From Fidelibacterota bacterium (GTDB lineage: Bacteria > Fidelibacterota > Fidelibacteria > Fidelibacterales > Fidelibacteraceae), in assembly GCA_030629925.1 (NCBI GenBank), contig DAOVOB010000092.1:1-5549 (forward strand): 5,549 nt of DNA, read 5' to 3'. Below the pieces are notes generated by a model that did no database searches, was not told the DNA's origin, and saw nothing but the letters and a program-made list of their open reading frames with translations. The translations under genes were made by a program, and so were the position numbers. Shown one piece after another: positions 5,417 through 5,549 of this stretch (positions are counted from its first letter, which is position 1; each line of letters starts with the position of its first letter).

Positions 5417-5549
5417 ATGGCAACTCTTCGCGCAGAAAAATTGGTCAAGGTCTACGGACGACGTCGGGTCGTGAATGAAATTGATATTGAGGCAAGAACC
5501 GGCGAAATCGTGGGACTTCTTGGTCCTAATGGGGCCGGGAAAACCACCA
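5417..5549 (+). CDS. lptB: LPS export ABC transporter ATP-binding protein LptB (5' part only)
   Basis: ATPase of the LptB2FG complex, on the cytoplasmic side of the inner membrane; it powers extraction of LPS into the LptC-LptA bridge. Only 44 codons are in the window; the gene runs off the right edge. The frame reads [19 protein letters not shown], then [16 protein letters not shown], whose Walker A is G36-T44. The K-Y-x-x-R-x-V-V and [16 protein letters not shown] pattern is characteristic of LptB among ABC ATPases. The ATG at 5417 has a weak AGG at 5404-5406. An in-frame ATG at 5390 would add nine residues but has no SD, so 5417 is preferred. The nearby lptC supports the assignment. Walker B and signature motifs are outside the window. 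Confidence 0.85.
   Translation, partial: MATLRAEKLVKVYGRRRVVNEIDIEARTGEIVGLLGPNGAGKTT

Overview
The window is a chromosomal stretch from a Gram-negative (diderm, LPS-making) bacterium. It carries kdsC, an lptC-type lipoprotein gene and the start of lptB. Base composition leans AT, and most genes have good Shine-Dalgarno (SD) sites. The lineage is not certain. A lipoprotein form of LptC, many dispersed intergenic repeats and the mixed gene order would fit an uncultured member of the Fibrobacteres-Chlorobi-Bacteroidetes assemblage or a neighbouring candidate phylum. That is inference only.

Layout: 1-194 is a leader with a degenerate 7-base repeat. 195-4137 is a tight same-strand gene run: pepD (aminoacyl-histidine dipeptidase), gatC (amidotransferase subunit C), pyrG (CTP synthase) and kdsC (Kdo-8-phosphate phosphatase). 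The gaps are 19 and 10 bases, then a one-base TAATG overlap. 4138-4398 is non-coding, with two more 7-base-period repeat blocks and one 28-base hairpin repeat. 4399-4923 is an LptC-like lipoprotein gene with no SD site. 4924-5416 is non-coding and almost filled by a nested inverted-repeat structure, plus three palindromes resembling Crp/Fnr-family operators. 5417 to the end is the first 44 codons of lptB.

Functionally, PyrG makes CTP, which is needed (by KdsB, not in this window) to activate the Kdo that KdsC releases from Kdo-8-phosphate. LptC and LptB belong to the LPS export machine. The right two thirds is therefore themed on LPS core synthesis and export, with a peptidase and a tRNA-amidation subunit upstream. 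No lptA lies between lptC and lptB, where it is found in many other genomes.

The coding genes are ordinary. The unusual material is intergenic: (i) three separate arrays with a 7-base period but different unit sequences; (ii) a 28-base hairpin repeat present three times, whose divergent copy keeps its stem through two compensating base-pair changes; (iii) a 367-base nested inverted repeat between lptC and lptB; and (iv) three TGTGA-N6-TCAC(A/T) dyads upstream of lptB. No complete new biological system can be claimed from this sequence.
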